Source of the DNA: Rhodanobacter sp. FDAARGOS 1247
GTDB lineage: Bacteria > Pseudomonadota > Gammaproteobacteria > Xanthomonadales > Rhodanobacteraceae
NCBI RefSeq assembly: GCF_016889805.1
Contig: NZ_CP069535.1
Coordinates: 3,224,001-3,288,000 of the forward strand
Length of the DNA: 64,000 bases
Direction of reading: 5' to 3'
Made by a program: the position numbers and the translations under genes. Under the pieces are notes generated by a model. That model had not been told where the DNA came from, did not search any database, and saw only the letters and a program-made list of their open reading frames with translations. This document shows, in pieces, positions 45,329 to 53,934 of the stretch (position 1 is its first letter; every line of letters begins with the position of its first letter).

Positions 45329-46948
45329 TCAGGCCGTCTGCGCGCACTTCGCCGACGCGGGCCAGGAGCCCGCCCCGGCGGTGCGCAGCACGGCTTGGGC
45401 CGCCCATTCGCCGGTCTCGCAGCCACCTTCCATGAAGCCCTGGTTGTCGTACGCGCAATGCTCGCCGGCGAAGTGCAGGTTGCCCACGCGCTCGCCGATG
45501 GCGCCACGGATGCCGGTCCACTGGCCCGGCAGGAAGCACGCGTAGCTGCCCAGGGTCCACGGGAACGTGGGCCAGTGCATGCGCGCCTCGCGCGCCCCGT
45601 CCCTCGCCCCGGACAGTCCCGGGAAGACCGCTTCCAGTTGTTGCACGGCGGCGGCAGCCTGCTGCTTCGCGCTGCCGCTTCCCAGCTCGACGCCATGCCG
45701 TCCGCCGGTGAAGTTGGTCAGGATGCCGGCCGTACCAGGCTGCATGCGGCTGGTTTCCCAGGTGGTCTGCAGCGGCAGGTCGGCATAGATGGCGCCACCG
45801 CTCTGGTGGCGCGTGTGCCAGACCCGCTCGTTGAAGCCGATCATCAGCTTGGCGTTGGTGCCATAACCGAGTTCGGCGATCGCACGGCGTTTCACCGCCG
45901 GCAACGCCGCGTCGATGCGTACGCGGCGCAACGTGGTGAAGGGCAAGGCCAACACCACCTGTTGCGCGCGCACCTCGAATGCGCCGGCATCGCGCTTGAA
46001 GCCCAGCACGTAGCGGCCATCGGCGCCCTGGCCGAGCGACTCCAGCACGCTGCCAGTGTGGATGGCGTCGGCCAGTCCCGCGCCCAACCGCTGCACGATC
46101 AGGTCGTTGCCGCCGCGCGCGTGGAAGCGCTCGTCGCTTTCGCCGAAAATGCGGAAATGGTCCCGACCCGGATCAATGAAGGTGAGGAAATTCAGCGCGG
46201 ACTGTTCGTCGCAGTCCAGTCCCATCTCCGTCGTGTACGCCACCTCGATCATGGTGCGCAGCCAGCCGCTGGCGCCCTGGCGATCCAGCCATTGCGTGAT
46301 CGTTTCGCGATCCAGTCGCTGCGCGCCGCCGGGCGTGGCCGCGGTGATTTCTTCCTCCGGCAAGGTCGCCGCGTCGCGGGCGATCGCCGCGGCCAGCGGC
46401 GCGAATTCGCGCAGGATGTCGTCCTCGCCGTAACGCCGACCGTTGCAGAACCAGATGTCGCCGAACGCAGCCGTGGGATCGCGCGACAGGTCGTCCAGTT
46501 CGATGCCCAGCTCACAGGCCAGCGCGCGGATATGCACGTGGCCAGTGTCGATCAGCTCGCCGCCCAGTTCGCACACCTGGTTGTCGGCGAAGTGGCCGCG
46601 CAGGCTGAGCATGCGCCCGCCGATGCGCTCCTGTGCCTCGTACACACGCACCGGCACGCCGGCCTGGCGCAGCCGGTGCGCGCAGGTCAACCCGGCCACG
46701 CCGGCGCCGACCACCACCACTTCATCCGTGCCGGTGGCGCGAAGGGGCATCGGCACGCGTGCGCAGGCGCCCAGCATCAGCGCTGCGGAAGCCACCGCCG
46801 ATTGCCGCAGGAATCGGCGCCGCGCATGATCCACCCGCAAGCTGCGTTCGCGCGCAATCGCCTCGTCCAGCGGCTCGCCCGTACTCCGGGACACGGCCGC
46901 AATCGCCGCGGCCCGCCGCAACACATCGACCAGAGCCGTCCGAGCCAT
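45329..46948 (-). CDS. Tat-exported flavin-dependent amine oxidase
   Basis: A 539-aa flavoprotein. The N-terminus contains a twin-arginine motif ARRRFLRQS near residue 43, a hydrophobic stretch and LGAC, so it may be a Tat-exported lipoprotein. FAD binding: EVVVVGAGVAGLTCAHRLRQ, then ERIGGRMLSLRGHF; the C-terminal LHFAGEHCAYDNQGFMEGG is the amine-oxidase FAD-closing motif. Family members oxidise polyamines, monoamines or amino acids. It lies 137 bp downstream of the DgcA-type flavoprotein gene on the same strand, so a role in amine catabolism is likely; the substrate is unknown. Confidence 0.85.
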   Translation of the reverse strand: MARTALVDVLRRAAAIAAVSRSTGEPLDEAIARERSLRVDHARRRFLRQSAVASAALMLGACARVPMPLRATGTDEVVVVGAGVAGLTCAHRLRQAGVPVRVYEAQERIGGRMLSLRGHFADNQVCELGGELIDTGHVHIRALACELGIELDDLSRDPTAAFGDIWFCNGRRYGEDDILREFAPLAAAIARDAATLPEEEITAATPGGAQRLDRETITQWLDRQGASGWLRTMIEVAYTTEMGLDCDEQSALNFLTFIDPGRDHFRIFGESDERFHARGGNDLIVQRLGAGLADAIHTGSVLESLGQGADGRYVLGFKRDAGAFEVRAQQVVLALPFTTLRRVRIDAALPAVKRRAIAELGYGTNAKLMIGFNERVWHTRHQSGGAIYADLPLQTTWETSRMQPGTAGILTNFTGGRHGVELGSGSAKQQAAAAVQQLEAVFPGLSGARDGAREARMHWPTFPWTLGSYACFLPGQWTGIRGAIGERVGNLHFAGEHCAYDNQGFMEGGCETGEWAAQAVLRTAGAGSWPASAKCAQTA

Positions 46949-47085
46949 CGTCTTACCCCCAGTCGGTACACCCCCGCGCACGGGCGCAGCCTACGCCGAA
47001 TCTGCCACCGCATCGAGTGCGCCGACAGGTATCCCGGGGCCACACCCGGCGGCGATCGCGCTGCGCCCGTGAACCTGGGCGATCG

Positions 47086-49140
47086 TCACTCGATGTGGAA
47101 ATGGCGTTTGAACGGGACGCCGACCGCGGCCGGTTCTTCCAGCTCACGGGCGTAGCGATGTCCCGCATACACCGCGTGGGCGATCAGGCCCGGCGCCTCG
47201 GCGTCGCCGATGCAGCGCAGTGATTGCAGGCCCGCAGCGGACCACTCGGGTTCGCGCCGCAACAGCTCCTGGTATAGCGCATCGTCGGGCAGGCGGGCGG
47301 TGACCGTGACGACGGCGTCGCAGGCCAGTTCGCGGCGCTGGTGGTCCCACACGTTTTCGATGGCGAGCGTGCTGCCGGCATAGCCGACGATGTCGTGCGA
47401 CACGACCGCCTCGATGCCGAGCTTGGCCATCCGCTTGCGGATGTGCCGGTAGTCCAGCGTGTGCTGGCTCCATGGCGCGACGCTGTCCTCCGGCGTCAGG
47501 TACGCCACTTCGCAACCGCGCAGGCGCAAGGCCTCGGCCGCGATGCCCGCGTGGTAGAAACCGTCATCGTCGAACACCACCACGCGGCCCTCGGGCAGAC
47601 GGCCGTCCATCAGGTCGTCGGGCGTATAGATGCGCGCGCCGTCGGCGAAACCGTCGATGGCGGTGCCGTGGCTGCGGCCGTAGCCGTCGCGGCGCCAGTG
47701 GCAGCCGGTGGCGATCACCACGTGTTCGGCGCCGAAATCGAGCACGTCCTGGGCGGTCAGCGGCGAGTCGAGATAGACGGCTATGTTCGCCAGCTTGTTG
47801 ATCTGACCCACGCGCCAGTCGCGCACGCGTGCCCATTCGGCCAGGCCCGGCAGGCGCGCTTCGCGGGCGACGCGGCCGCCGAGTTCCTTGCGCGCCTCGG
47901 CCAGGCTCACCTCGTAACCGCGCTGGCCCAGCGCACGCGCCGCTTCCAGCCCGGCCGGGCCGGCACCGACCACCAGCACGCGCGCTGCCGAACGCTTCGG
48001 CGCGATGCGCTCCGGGTGCCAGCCCTTGCGCCACTCCTCGCCCATGGTCGGGTTCTGCGTGCAGCGGATCGGCGAGATCGTCATGTCGCCGGAGACGCAG
48101 ATGTTGCAGCCGATGCATTCGCGGATGTCGTCGCTGCGGCCTTCTTCGATCTTCTTCGGCAGGAACGGATCGGCGATCGACGGGCGCGCGCAGCCGATCA
48201 TGTCGAGCACGCCGCGCTTGAGTTGCGAGACCATGGTGTCGGGCGAGGTGAAGCGGCCCACGCCGACCACCGGCTTCGTCGTGGTTTGCTTGACGAAGTC
48301 GATGAACGGCTCCTGCGCGCCTTCGGCGGCGAAGCGCGACGGCACCGAGTCGTTGTACCAGGCGGCCACGTTCACGTCCCACAGGTCGGGCAGCTCGGCC
48401 AGCATGGCCACGATTTCCTTCGCCTCGGCCAGCTCGACGCCGCCCGGCCCCAGCAGCTCCTCGGTGGCGAAGCGCAGCGCCACGGCGCAGGTGTCGCCTA
48501 CCGCATCCTTGGTGTCTTCGAGCACCTCGCGCAGCAGCCGCACGCGATTCTCCAGCGAGCCGCCGTACTCGTCGCTGCGCTGGTTGCGCCGGCGCTGCAG
48601 GAAGTGCATCGCCAGCGACAGGTCGTGCGCCGCGTAGACGTAGATGATGTCCATGCCCGCGCGCCTGCCGCGGATCGCCGCCTCGCGATGCCAGCGGCGG
48701 TATTCGCGGATGTCGTGCTTCGTCATCGCCCGCGCCTGGTGCGGGTAGCCGTACTTGGTCGGCTGGTGCGACGGCGCGATCAGCACTTCACGCGAATACA
48801 GATTGGACGCCGTCGGCCCGTTGTGGGTGAGTTCCAGCGCAGCCAGCGCGCCGTGCGCGTGCACCTTGTCGCACATCAGCGCCAGCGCGGGGATGTCGCG
48901 GTCATCCCACAGCCGCGCCTCCACGTACGGCGTGAGATCGCCGCTGGGGTGGATCTCGCACTCCTCGGTGGAGACCACCGCCCAGCCGCCCTCGGCCTTC
49001 ATCTCGCGCATCGCCGCATGGGCCAGCGGCATCGCGTGGCCCATGCCGTTGCAGTGCGGCACCTGGAAGAAGCGATTCTTCGCGGTGACCGGGCCGATCT
49101 TCACCGGTTCGAACAGGATGTCGTAGCGGGGGTCGCGCAT
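47086..49140 (-). CDS. DgcA/TMADH-type NADH:flavin oxidoreductase (dimethylglycine or related amine demethylase)
   Basis: A 684-aa fusion of an FMN TIM barrel (about 1-360; LFEPVKIGPVTAKNRFFQVP, YVYAAHDLSLAMHFLQ) with a 4Fe-4S motif (ECIGCNICVSGDMTISPIRC; the first Cys also positions FMN) and a C-terminal NAD(P)/ADP-binding half (ARVLVVGAGPAGLEAARALG). This is the layout of trimethylamine dehydrogenase and of DgcA, which demethylates dimethylglycine and feeds electrons to an ETF. Lengths and the QNPTMGEEWRKGWHPE region fit DgcA best. The adjacent permease and Rieske oxygenase support betaine-type catabolism. ATG 49140 is 5 bp from the permease stop. Confidence 0.82.
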   Translation of the reverse strand: MRDPRYDILFEPVKIGPVTAKNRFFQVPHCNGMGHAMPLAHAAMREMKAEGGWAVVSTEECEIHPSGDLTPYVEARLWDDRDIPALALMCDKVHAHGALAALELTHNGPTASNLYSREVLIAPSHQPTKYGYPHQARAMTKHDIREYRRWHREAAIRGRRAGMDIIYVYAAHDLSLAMHFLQRRRNQRSDEYGGSLENRVRLLREVLEDTKDAVGDTCAVALRFATEELLGPGGVELAEAKEIVAMLAELPDLWDVNVAAWYNDSVPSRFAAEGAQEPFIDFVKQTTTKPVVGVGRFTSPDTMVSQLKRGVLDMIGCARPSIADPFLPKKIEEGRSDDIRECIGCNICVSGDMTISPIRCTQNPTMGEEWRKGWHPERIAPKRSAARVLVVGAGPAGLEAARALGQRGYEVSLAEARKELGGRVAREARLPGLAEWARVRDWRVGQINKLANIAVYLDSPLTAQDVLDFGAEHVVIATGCHWRRDGYGRSHGTAIDGFADGARIYTPDDLMDGRLPEGRVVVFDDDGFYHAGIAAEALRLRGCEVAYLTPEDSVAPWSQHTLDYRHIRKRMAKLGIEAVVSHDIVGYAGSTLAIENVWDHQRRELACDAVVTVTARLPDDALYQELLRREPEWSAAGLQSLRCIGDAEAPGLIAHAVYAGHRYARELEEPAAVGVPFKRHFHIE

Positions 49141-49145
49141 GGTGC

Positions 49146-50459
49146 TCAGGCCTCGGTGGCGGCGACCGGCTTGCGCCGCCACCGCATGAAGACATACAGC
49201 GGCAGGCCCGCGGCGATCAGGCCCAGCGCATACACGAACGGCCCGCCGCCGATGCCGACGAAGGCGAAGACCACATACGCCGCGCCGATGCCCGCCACCA
49301 GCAGCACGCCGCGCCCGCTGCAGCCCGGCGCGCCGCGCCGCCACAGCACCGCCAGCGCCAGCGCACAGGCCAGGTACAGGGGCAGGTTCGCCGCCGTCAC
49401 CACCAGGGTGATGAAGGTGAACGCCGCCACCAGCGAACTGCTGTAGCTCATCCACACCATCACCGAGGCCAGCGTCGCGGTGATCAGCAGGGCGGCAACC
49501 GGCGCGCCATGGCGATTGCTGCGCGCAAGCAACGGGGGCAGCACGCCGTTGTCCGCCATGGTGCGGGTCAGTTGTCCGGCCAGCAGGGTCCAGCCGTTCA
49601 GGGCGCCGAGTCCGCTGATCACCACGAACAGCGCCAGCCAGCGACCCGACCCGGCATGGCCGAACGTGTCCATCAGCAGCGCAAACGGCGCGCTGGCGCT
49701 GGCCAGCACGTCCTGCCGCAACAACAGCAGCGGCACGGTCGACACCACGACGTAGATCAGCGCGACCACCACCGCGCCCGTCATCGTGGCGCGCGGAATG
49801 GTGCGGCCGGGGTTGTCCACGCGGCTGGCCGGAATGCTGGCCGATTCGATACCCAGCATCGCGAACAACGCGATGGTGGAAGCCGCCATCACGCCACCAA
49901 ACGTCACCGGGGTGGTCGGTGGATGGGCCGCATAGCTGCCCGGCGAGCTCAGCAACACCCAGCCGCCAAGCACGGCGATCGCCAGCATCGGCAGCAGCTT
50001 CAGTGTGGTGGTGACGATCTGCACGATGCCGCCGGTGCGCACGCCGAGCAGGTTGACCAGGGTGAACAGCCACACCAGTACCAGCGCAAACCACACCGGC
50101 GGAATGACGCCGAGTGCCGGCATCACCACGGTGACGTAGCCCACCACGCCAGTGGCCAGCGCCGCGTTGGTCAGCCACAGCGACACCCAGTACGCCCACA
50201 TCGACATGTAGGCCGGCAGCTCGCCCAGCGTGTCGCGGACATAGCCGTAGGGGCCATCGGCCGCAGGCAGCGCCGCGGACAGATGCGCGAACACCCGCGC
50301 CAGGGTGAGGCAGCCGAACAGGGTGATGCCCCAGCCGATCAGCGCGTTGAAACCGAACGGCGCCAGCGACGAGGGCAGCAGGAAGATGCCCATGCCGATC
50401 ACGTTGCCGACCACCAGCGCGGTGCAGGTCCAGAAGCCGATCCGGCTGCGGTCACGCAT
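49146..50459 (-). CDS. APC-family amino acid/amine permease
   Basis: A 437-aa inner-membrane protein with about twelve hydrophobic helices. The N-terminal unwound-helix motif VVGNVIGMGIFLLPSSLAPF is typical of AdiC/PotE/YjeH-type APC transporters, followed by ARVFAHLSAALPAADGPYGY and FAMLGIESASIPASRVDNP. It lies between the Rieske oxygenase and DgcA-type genes (5 bp before the latter) and probably imports their substrate. The substrate is not identifiable from sequence alone. Confidence 0.85.
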   Translation of the reverse strand: MRDRSRIGFWTCTALVVGNVIGMGIFLLPSSLAPFGFNALIGWGITLFGCLTLARVFAHLSAALPAADGPYGYVRDTLGELPAYMSMWAYWVSLWLTNAALATGVVGYVTVVMPALGVIPPVWFALVLVWLFTLVNLLGVRTGGIVQIVTTTLKLLPMLAIAVLGGWVLLSSPGSYAAHPPTTPVTFGGVMAASTIALFAMLGIESASIPASRVDNPGRTIPRATMTGAVVVALIYVVVSTVPLLLLRQDVLASASAPFALLMDTFGHAGSGRWLALFVVISGLGALNGWTLLAGQLTRTMADNGVLPPLLARSNRHGAPVAALLITATLASVMVWMSYSSSLVAAFTFITLVVTAANLPLYLACALALAVLWRRGAPGCSGRGVLLVAGIGAAYVVFAFVGIGGGPFVYALGLIAAGLPLYVFMRWRRKPVAATEA

Positions 50460-50507
50460 CTCGACGCGCGCCTGTCCGCTTCGGTGGCAGCACATGCGGC
50501 GACGAGT

Positions 50508-51578
50508 TCATGCAGATTCGCCGGCCGGCCCCGCATAGGCCGCGCGCAACAGGTTCTGGAAATGCCATACGCCGCTTTCGCGCTTCGGGTTGAGCCGGCC
50601 CGGCGTGTACGCGCCGGAGGCCAGCCCCCGCTGCACCGCCTCGCAGATGCCGATGTCCTCGTTCTGCACCTCGTCGCTGAAGCTGCGGTCGGCCTCCATG
50701 CGCGCCTGCGCCGCGGCGTCCTGCGCGTAGTAGTAGTCGAACACGATGCGGCAGCGGCCCGGGCCCAGCGGCAGGATGCGATTGGTCTGCAACCTTCCCG
50801 GCATGATGTTGAGCATCACGTTGGGATAGATGAAGTAGTAGAACGCCTCGCCGTCGCCGTAGATGTCGGTGCTGTTGCGCAGCGGCGAGGATTGCAGCGA
50901 ATGCCAGGCGAACAGCTCGGTGTCGTAGGCGCGGTAGTCGAGCACCTTCGACAGGCCCGGATGCACGTGCGGCAGGTGGTAGCCCTCGAGGTAGTTGTCG
51001 ACGTAGACCTTCCAGTTGCAGTCGATGTCGTAGGTGTCGCGGCGCAGGTAGCGCATCGCCGCCAGGTCGATCGGCGCGATGCGTTCGGCGATGCCGCCAT
51101 AGACCTCCTCGAACGGCGGCACGGCAGCGTCCAGCGCCACGAACACCAGCCCCTGCCATTCGTGCACGCGCAGCGGCGGCAGGCGGATGTCCTCCACGCG
51201 GAAGTCGGCGGCGTCCTGCATCTCCGGCGCGCTGCGCAGCTGGCCTTCCAGCGTGTAGGTCCAGCCGTGGTACTTGCAGTGCAGCGCCCGCGCGCCCTTG
51301 CCGTCGCACAGCGCCAGCGGGCCGGCGCGGTGGCGACAGACATTGGGAAAGGCCCGCAGCACGCCATCCTGGCCGCGCACCAGCAGCAGGGGCACGCCGC
51401 CGACCTGATCGACCACGTGATCGCCGGGCTCGGCCAGCTGCTCCCGATGGGCCACCAGTTGCCAACTGCGCGCGAACACCGCGCGCTGCTCCATCGCCAG
51501 CATCGCCTCCCCCGCGTAGTAGCGCGCCGGCAAGGCGTGTGCCCGGTCGAGCAGTTCGACGACGGTGTCGGTGTGCAT
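50508..51578 (-). CDS. Rieske non-heme iron oxygenase, GbcA/choline monooxygenase-like
   Basis: A 356-aa oxygenase alpha subunit. The Rieske [2Fe-2S] ligands are CRH (in FPNVCRHRAGPL) and CKYH (in LHCKYHGWTYTLEG). The mononuclear iron site is in DNYLEGYHLPHVHPGL. Relatives include GbcA (glycine betaine), CntA/YeaW (carnitine), Stc2 (stachydrine) and plant choline monooxygenase; all oxidise N-methyl groups of quaternary amines. No ferredoxin reductase partner (GbcB-like) is present in the window, so it must be elsewhere. It is the first gene of the catabolic group. Confidence 0.85.
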   Translation of the reverse strand: MHTDTVVELLDRAHALPARYYAGEAMLAMEQRAVFARSWQLVAHREQLAEPGDHVVDQVGGVPLLLVRGQDGVLRAFPNVCRHRAGPLALCDGKGARALHCKYHGWTYTLEGQLRSAPEMQDAADFRVEDIRLPPLRVHEWQGLVFVALDAAVPPFEEVYGGIAERIAPIDLAAMRYLRRDTYDIDCNWKVYVDNYLEGYHLPHVHPGLSKVLDYRAYDTELFAWHSLQSSPLRNSTDIYGDGEAFYYFIYPNVMLNIMPGRLQTNRILPLGPGRCRIVFDYYYAQDAAAQARMEADRSFSDEVQNEDIGICEAVQRGLASGAYTPGRLNPKRESGVWHFQNLLRAAYAGPAGESA

Positions 51579-51858
51579 GGATTGCTGTCCCCCGGTTGGA
51601 TGGCCGCGAACAACCCGGCCGATGCGACCCGCCCAGCCCGGCGGAGGCGTCCGGCTGAGCCTAGCGCTTGTGTCGAACCGGCGGCAACCGCAGCTGCGCC
51701 GCGCCGGCCGACGCCACTATCTCCCAGCCGGATTCGGTTGTAGATTGCGGCGAACCCCGCGAGAGGCCGCTACCTTCCATGTCAGGCGCCGCACCGCTGT
51801 CGTCACTCCGGCCCGTCGCCCCGCGTGGGGCGTTCCCGTCGCCAGCACGAGGCGACGC
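51579..51858. other. 280-bp intergenic region between divergent Rieske and sulfotransferase genes
   Basis: It must hold promoters for both directions. Only a weak TAGATT box near 51740 on the plus strand was noticed. No RNA gene, repeat or conserved operator was recognised. Confidence 0.4.
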
Positions 51859-53883
51859 ATGATCGCGGCGTCGGCCAGCGGCACGCTGGAGCAGGCGCTG
51901 GCACACGCGGAGCGGCTGCTGCAACGCGACCCCGCACTGGCGGTGGAACAACTCGAAGAAATCCTGCACGCCGTCGGCGCCCATCCGCTGGCGCTGCAAC
52001 TGCTGGCCGCCGCGCGCCTGCGTCAGGGCGATGCCCGGGCCGCGCTCGACATCCTGCTTCCGCTGGCGCCGTCGCAACCGACATGGGCGGCACTGCAGTT
52101 CGACCTGGGCGTGGTGCTGGGCCGGCTCGGCCGCGGCGAAGAGGCGATCGCCGCGCTGCGCCGCGCGGTCGCACTGCAACCCGACCTGCCGCAAGCCTGG
52201 CGCGAACTCGGCGACCACCTGATGGCCGCCGGCGAGCAGGACGCGGCGGACGCCGCCTACGCCCGGCACGTGTTGCACTCCACCCATGACCCGCGCCTGA
52301 TGGGCGCGGCCGTGGCGCTCGCCGAAGGCCGCGTCCCGCAGGCCGAGGCGCTGCTGCGCGAGCATCTGAAACAGGTGCCCACCGACGTGGCGGCGATCCG
52401 CATGTTCGCCGAAGTCGCCGCCCGCGTGGGCCGCAACGAGGATGCGCTGAACCTGCTGGCGCGCTGCCTCGAGCTGGCCCCCGGCTTCGACGCCGCGCGC
52501 CAGCACTACGCCATGGTCCTGCATCGCAGCAACCAGCCCGAACAGGCGCTCGCGCAGATCGAACACCTGCTGGCCAACGATCCGCAACACCCGGCCTACC
52601 GCAACCTCAAGGCGGTGGTGCTGTGCCGCATCGGCGATTACGAGCCGGCCCTCGCGATCTACGCCGACCTGGTGCAGCGCTACCCCGACAATCCGCGGGT
52701 ATGGATGAGCTACGGCCACGCGCTGAAGACCGCCGGTTTCGGCGAACGCGCGATCGCCGCCTACCGGCACAGCCTGGAGCGCCTGCCCTCGTTCGGCGAA
52801 GTCTGGTGGAGCCTGGCCAACCTCAAGACCTTCCGCTTCAGTGCGGGCGACCTCGCCACGATGAGCGATCAGCTGGCCCGCAGCGACCTGTCGGACGAAG
52901 ACCGCCTGCACCTGGAGTTCGCCATGGGCAAGGCGCGCGAGGATGCCGACGCCTGCGCGGATTCGTTCGCCCACTACGCGTGCGGCAACGCGATCCGCCG
53001 CGCGCAACTGCACTACAGCGCGGACGCGACCAGCGCGCGGGTGGACCGCGCCTGCGCGCACTACACCGGCGATTTCTTCGGCGCGCGCGCGGGCATGGGC
53101 TGCCCGGCGCGCGATCCGATCTTCGTCGTCGGGCTGCCGCGCGCCGGTTCCACCCTGATCGAGCAGATCCTGTCCAGCCACAGCCAGGTCGAGGGCACGA
53201 TGGAGCTGCCCGAAGTCGCCTCGATCACCCGCGGCCTGCGCCGGCAGGGCGACGGCGACGGCGACGGCGCGACGCCCTACCACGATGCGCTGGCCGCGCT
53301 CGACGCCGACGCGCTGCGCGCGCTCGGCGAGCGCTACCTCGCGCACACGCGCATCCATCGCAAGACCTCGGCACCGCTGTTCATCGACAAGATGCCGAAC
53401 AACTTCATGCACGTCGGCCTGATCCAGCTGATGCTGCCGAACGCCCGAATCATCGACGCGCGCCGGCATCCGCTGGCGTGCTGCTTCTCGGCGTTCAAGC
53501 AGCACTTCGCGCGCGGGCAGAGTTTCAGCTACGACCTGGAAGACGTCGGGCGCTACTACCACGACTACGTCCGCCTGATGGCGCACTTCGACACGGTGCT
53601 GCCCGGACGCATCCACCGCGTGTTCTACGAGCGCATGGTGGCGGACACCGAGGGCGAGGTTCGTCGCCTGCTGGATTATTGCGGCCTGCCATTCGAGGAC
53701 GCCTGCCTGCGCTTCTTCGAGAACCCGCGACCGGTGCACACCGCCAGTTCGGAGCAGGTGCGCCGCCCGATCTATCGCGAGGGCGTGGATCACTGGCGCC
53801 ACTTTGCGCCGTGGCTGGGGCCGCTGGAACAGGCACTCGGGCCGGTGCTGGACAGCTATCCCGAGGTGCCCGGGTTCATCTGA
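51859..53883 (+). CDS. TPR-repeat sulfotransferase
   Basis: A 674-aa protein. The first 380 residues are tetratricopeptide repeats (e.g. LGVVLGRLGRGEEAIAALRR, YGHALKTAGFGERAIAAYRH). The C-terminal sulfotransferase domain has the PAPS 5'-phosphate loop FVVGLPRAGSTLIEQILSS, a DKMPNNFMHVGLIQ segment and the 3'-phosphate region ARRHPLACCFSAFKQ. It needs PAPS as donor. It is immediately followed (51 bp) by a TonB-dependent receptor gene; this pairing recurs in xanthomonads and alphaproteobacteria (from memory), but its purpose is unclear. The start ATG 51859 lacks a strong ribosome-binding site. Confidence 0.88.
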   Translation: MIAASASGTLEQALAHAERLLQRDPALAVEQLEEILHAVGAHPLALQLLAAARLRQGDARAALDILLPLAPSQPTWAALQFDLGVVLGRLGRGEEAIAALRRAVALQPDLPQAWRELGDHLMAAGEQDAADAAYARHVLHSTHDPRLMGAAVALAEGRVPQAEALLREHLKQVPTDVAAIRMFAEVAARVGRNEDALNLLARCLELAPGFDAARQHYAMVLHRSNQPEQALAQIEHLLANDPQHPAYRNLKAVVLCRIGDYEPALAIYADLVQRYPDNPRVWMSYGHALKTAGFGERAIAAYRHSLERLPSFGEVWWSLANLKTFRFSAGDLATMSDQLARSDLSDEDRLHLEFAMGKAREDADACADSFAHYACGNAIRRAQLHYSADATSARVDRACAHYTGDFFGARAGMGCPARDPIFVVGLPRAGSTLIEQILSSHSQVEGTMELPEVASITRGLRRQGDGDGDGATPYHDALAALDADALRALGERYLAHTRIHRKTSAPLFIDKMPNNFMHVGLIQLMLPNARIIDARRHPLACCFSAFKQHFARGQSFSYDLEDVGRYYHDYVRLMAHFDTVLPGRIHRVFYERMVADTEGEVRRLLDYCGLPFEDACLRFFENPRPVHTASSEQVRRPIYREGVDHWRHFAPWLGPLEQALGPVLDSYPEVPGFI

Positions 53884-53934
53884 AAAGTTTGGGGGTTGGG
53901 TTGGTTTGCCGTTCACCGGATGAGGGGAAATCGC

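Noticed and set aside
47341..49446. 701-codon plus-strand open frame opposite the DgcA-type gene
   Set aside because: Shadow frame with His/Arg-rich composition and no motifs.
49141..50199. N-terminal 353-codon extension of the DgcA-type frame
   Set aside because: It lies over the APC permease in another frame; family homology starts at ATG 49140.
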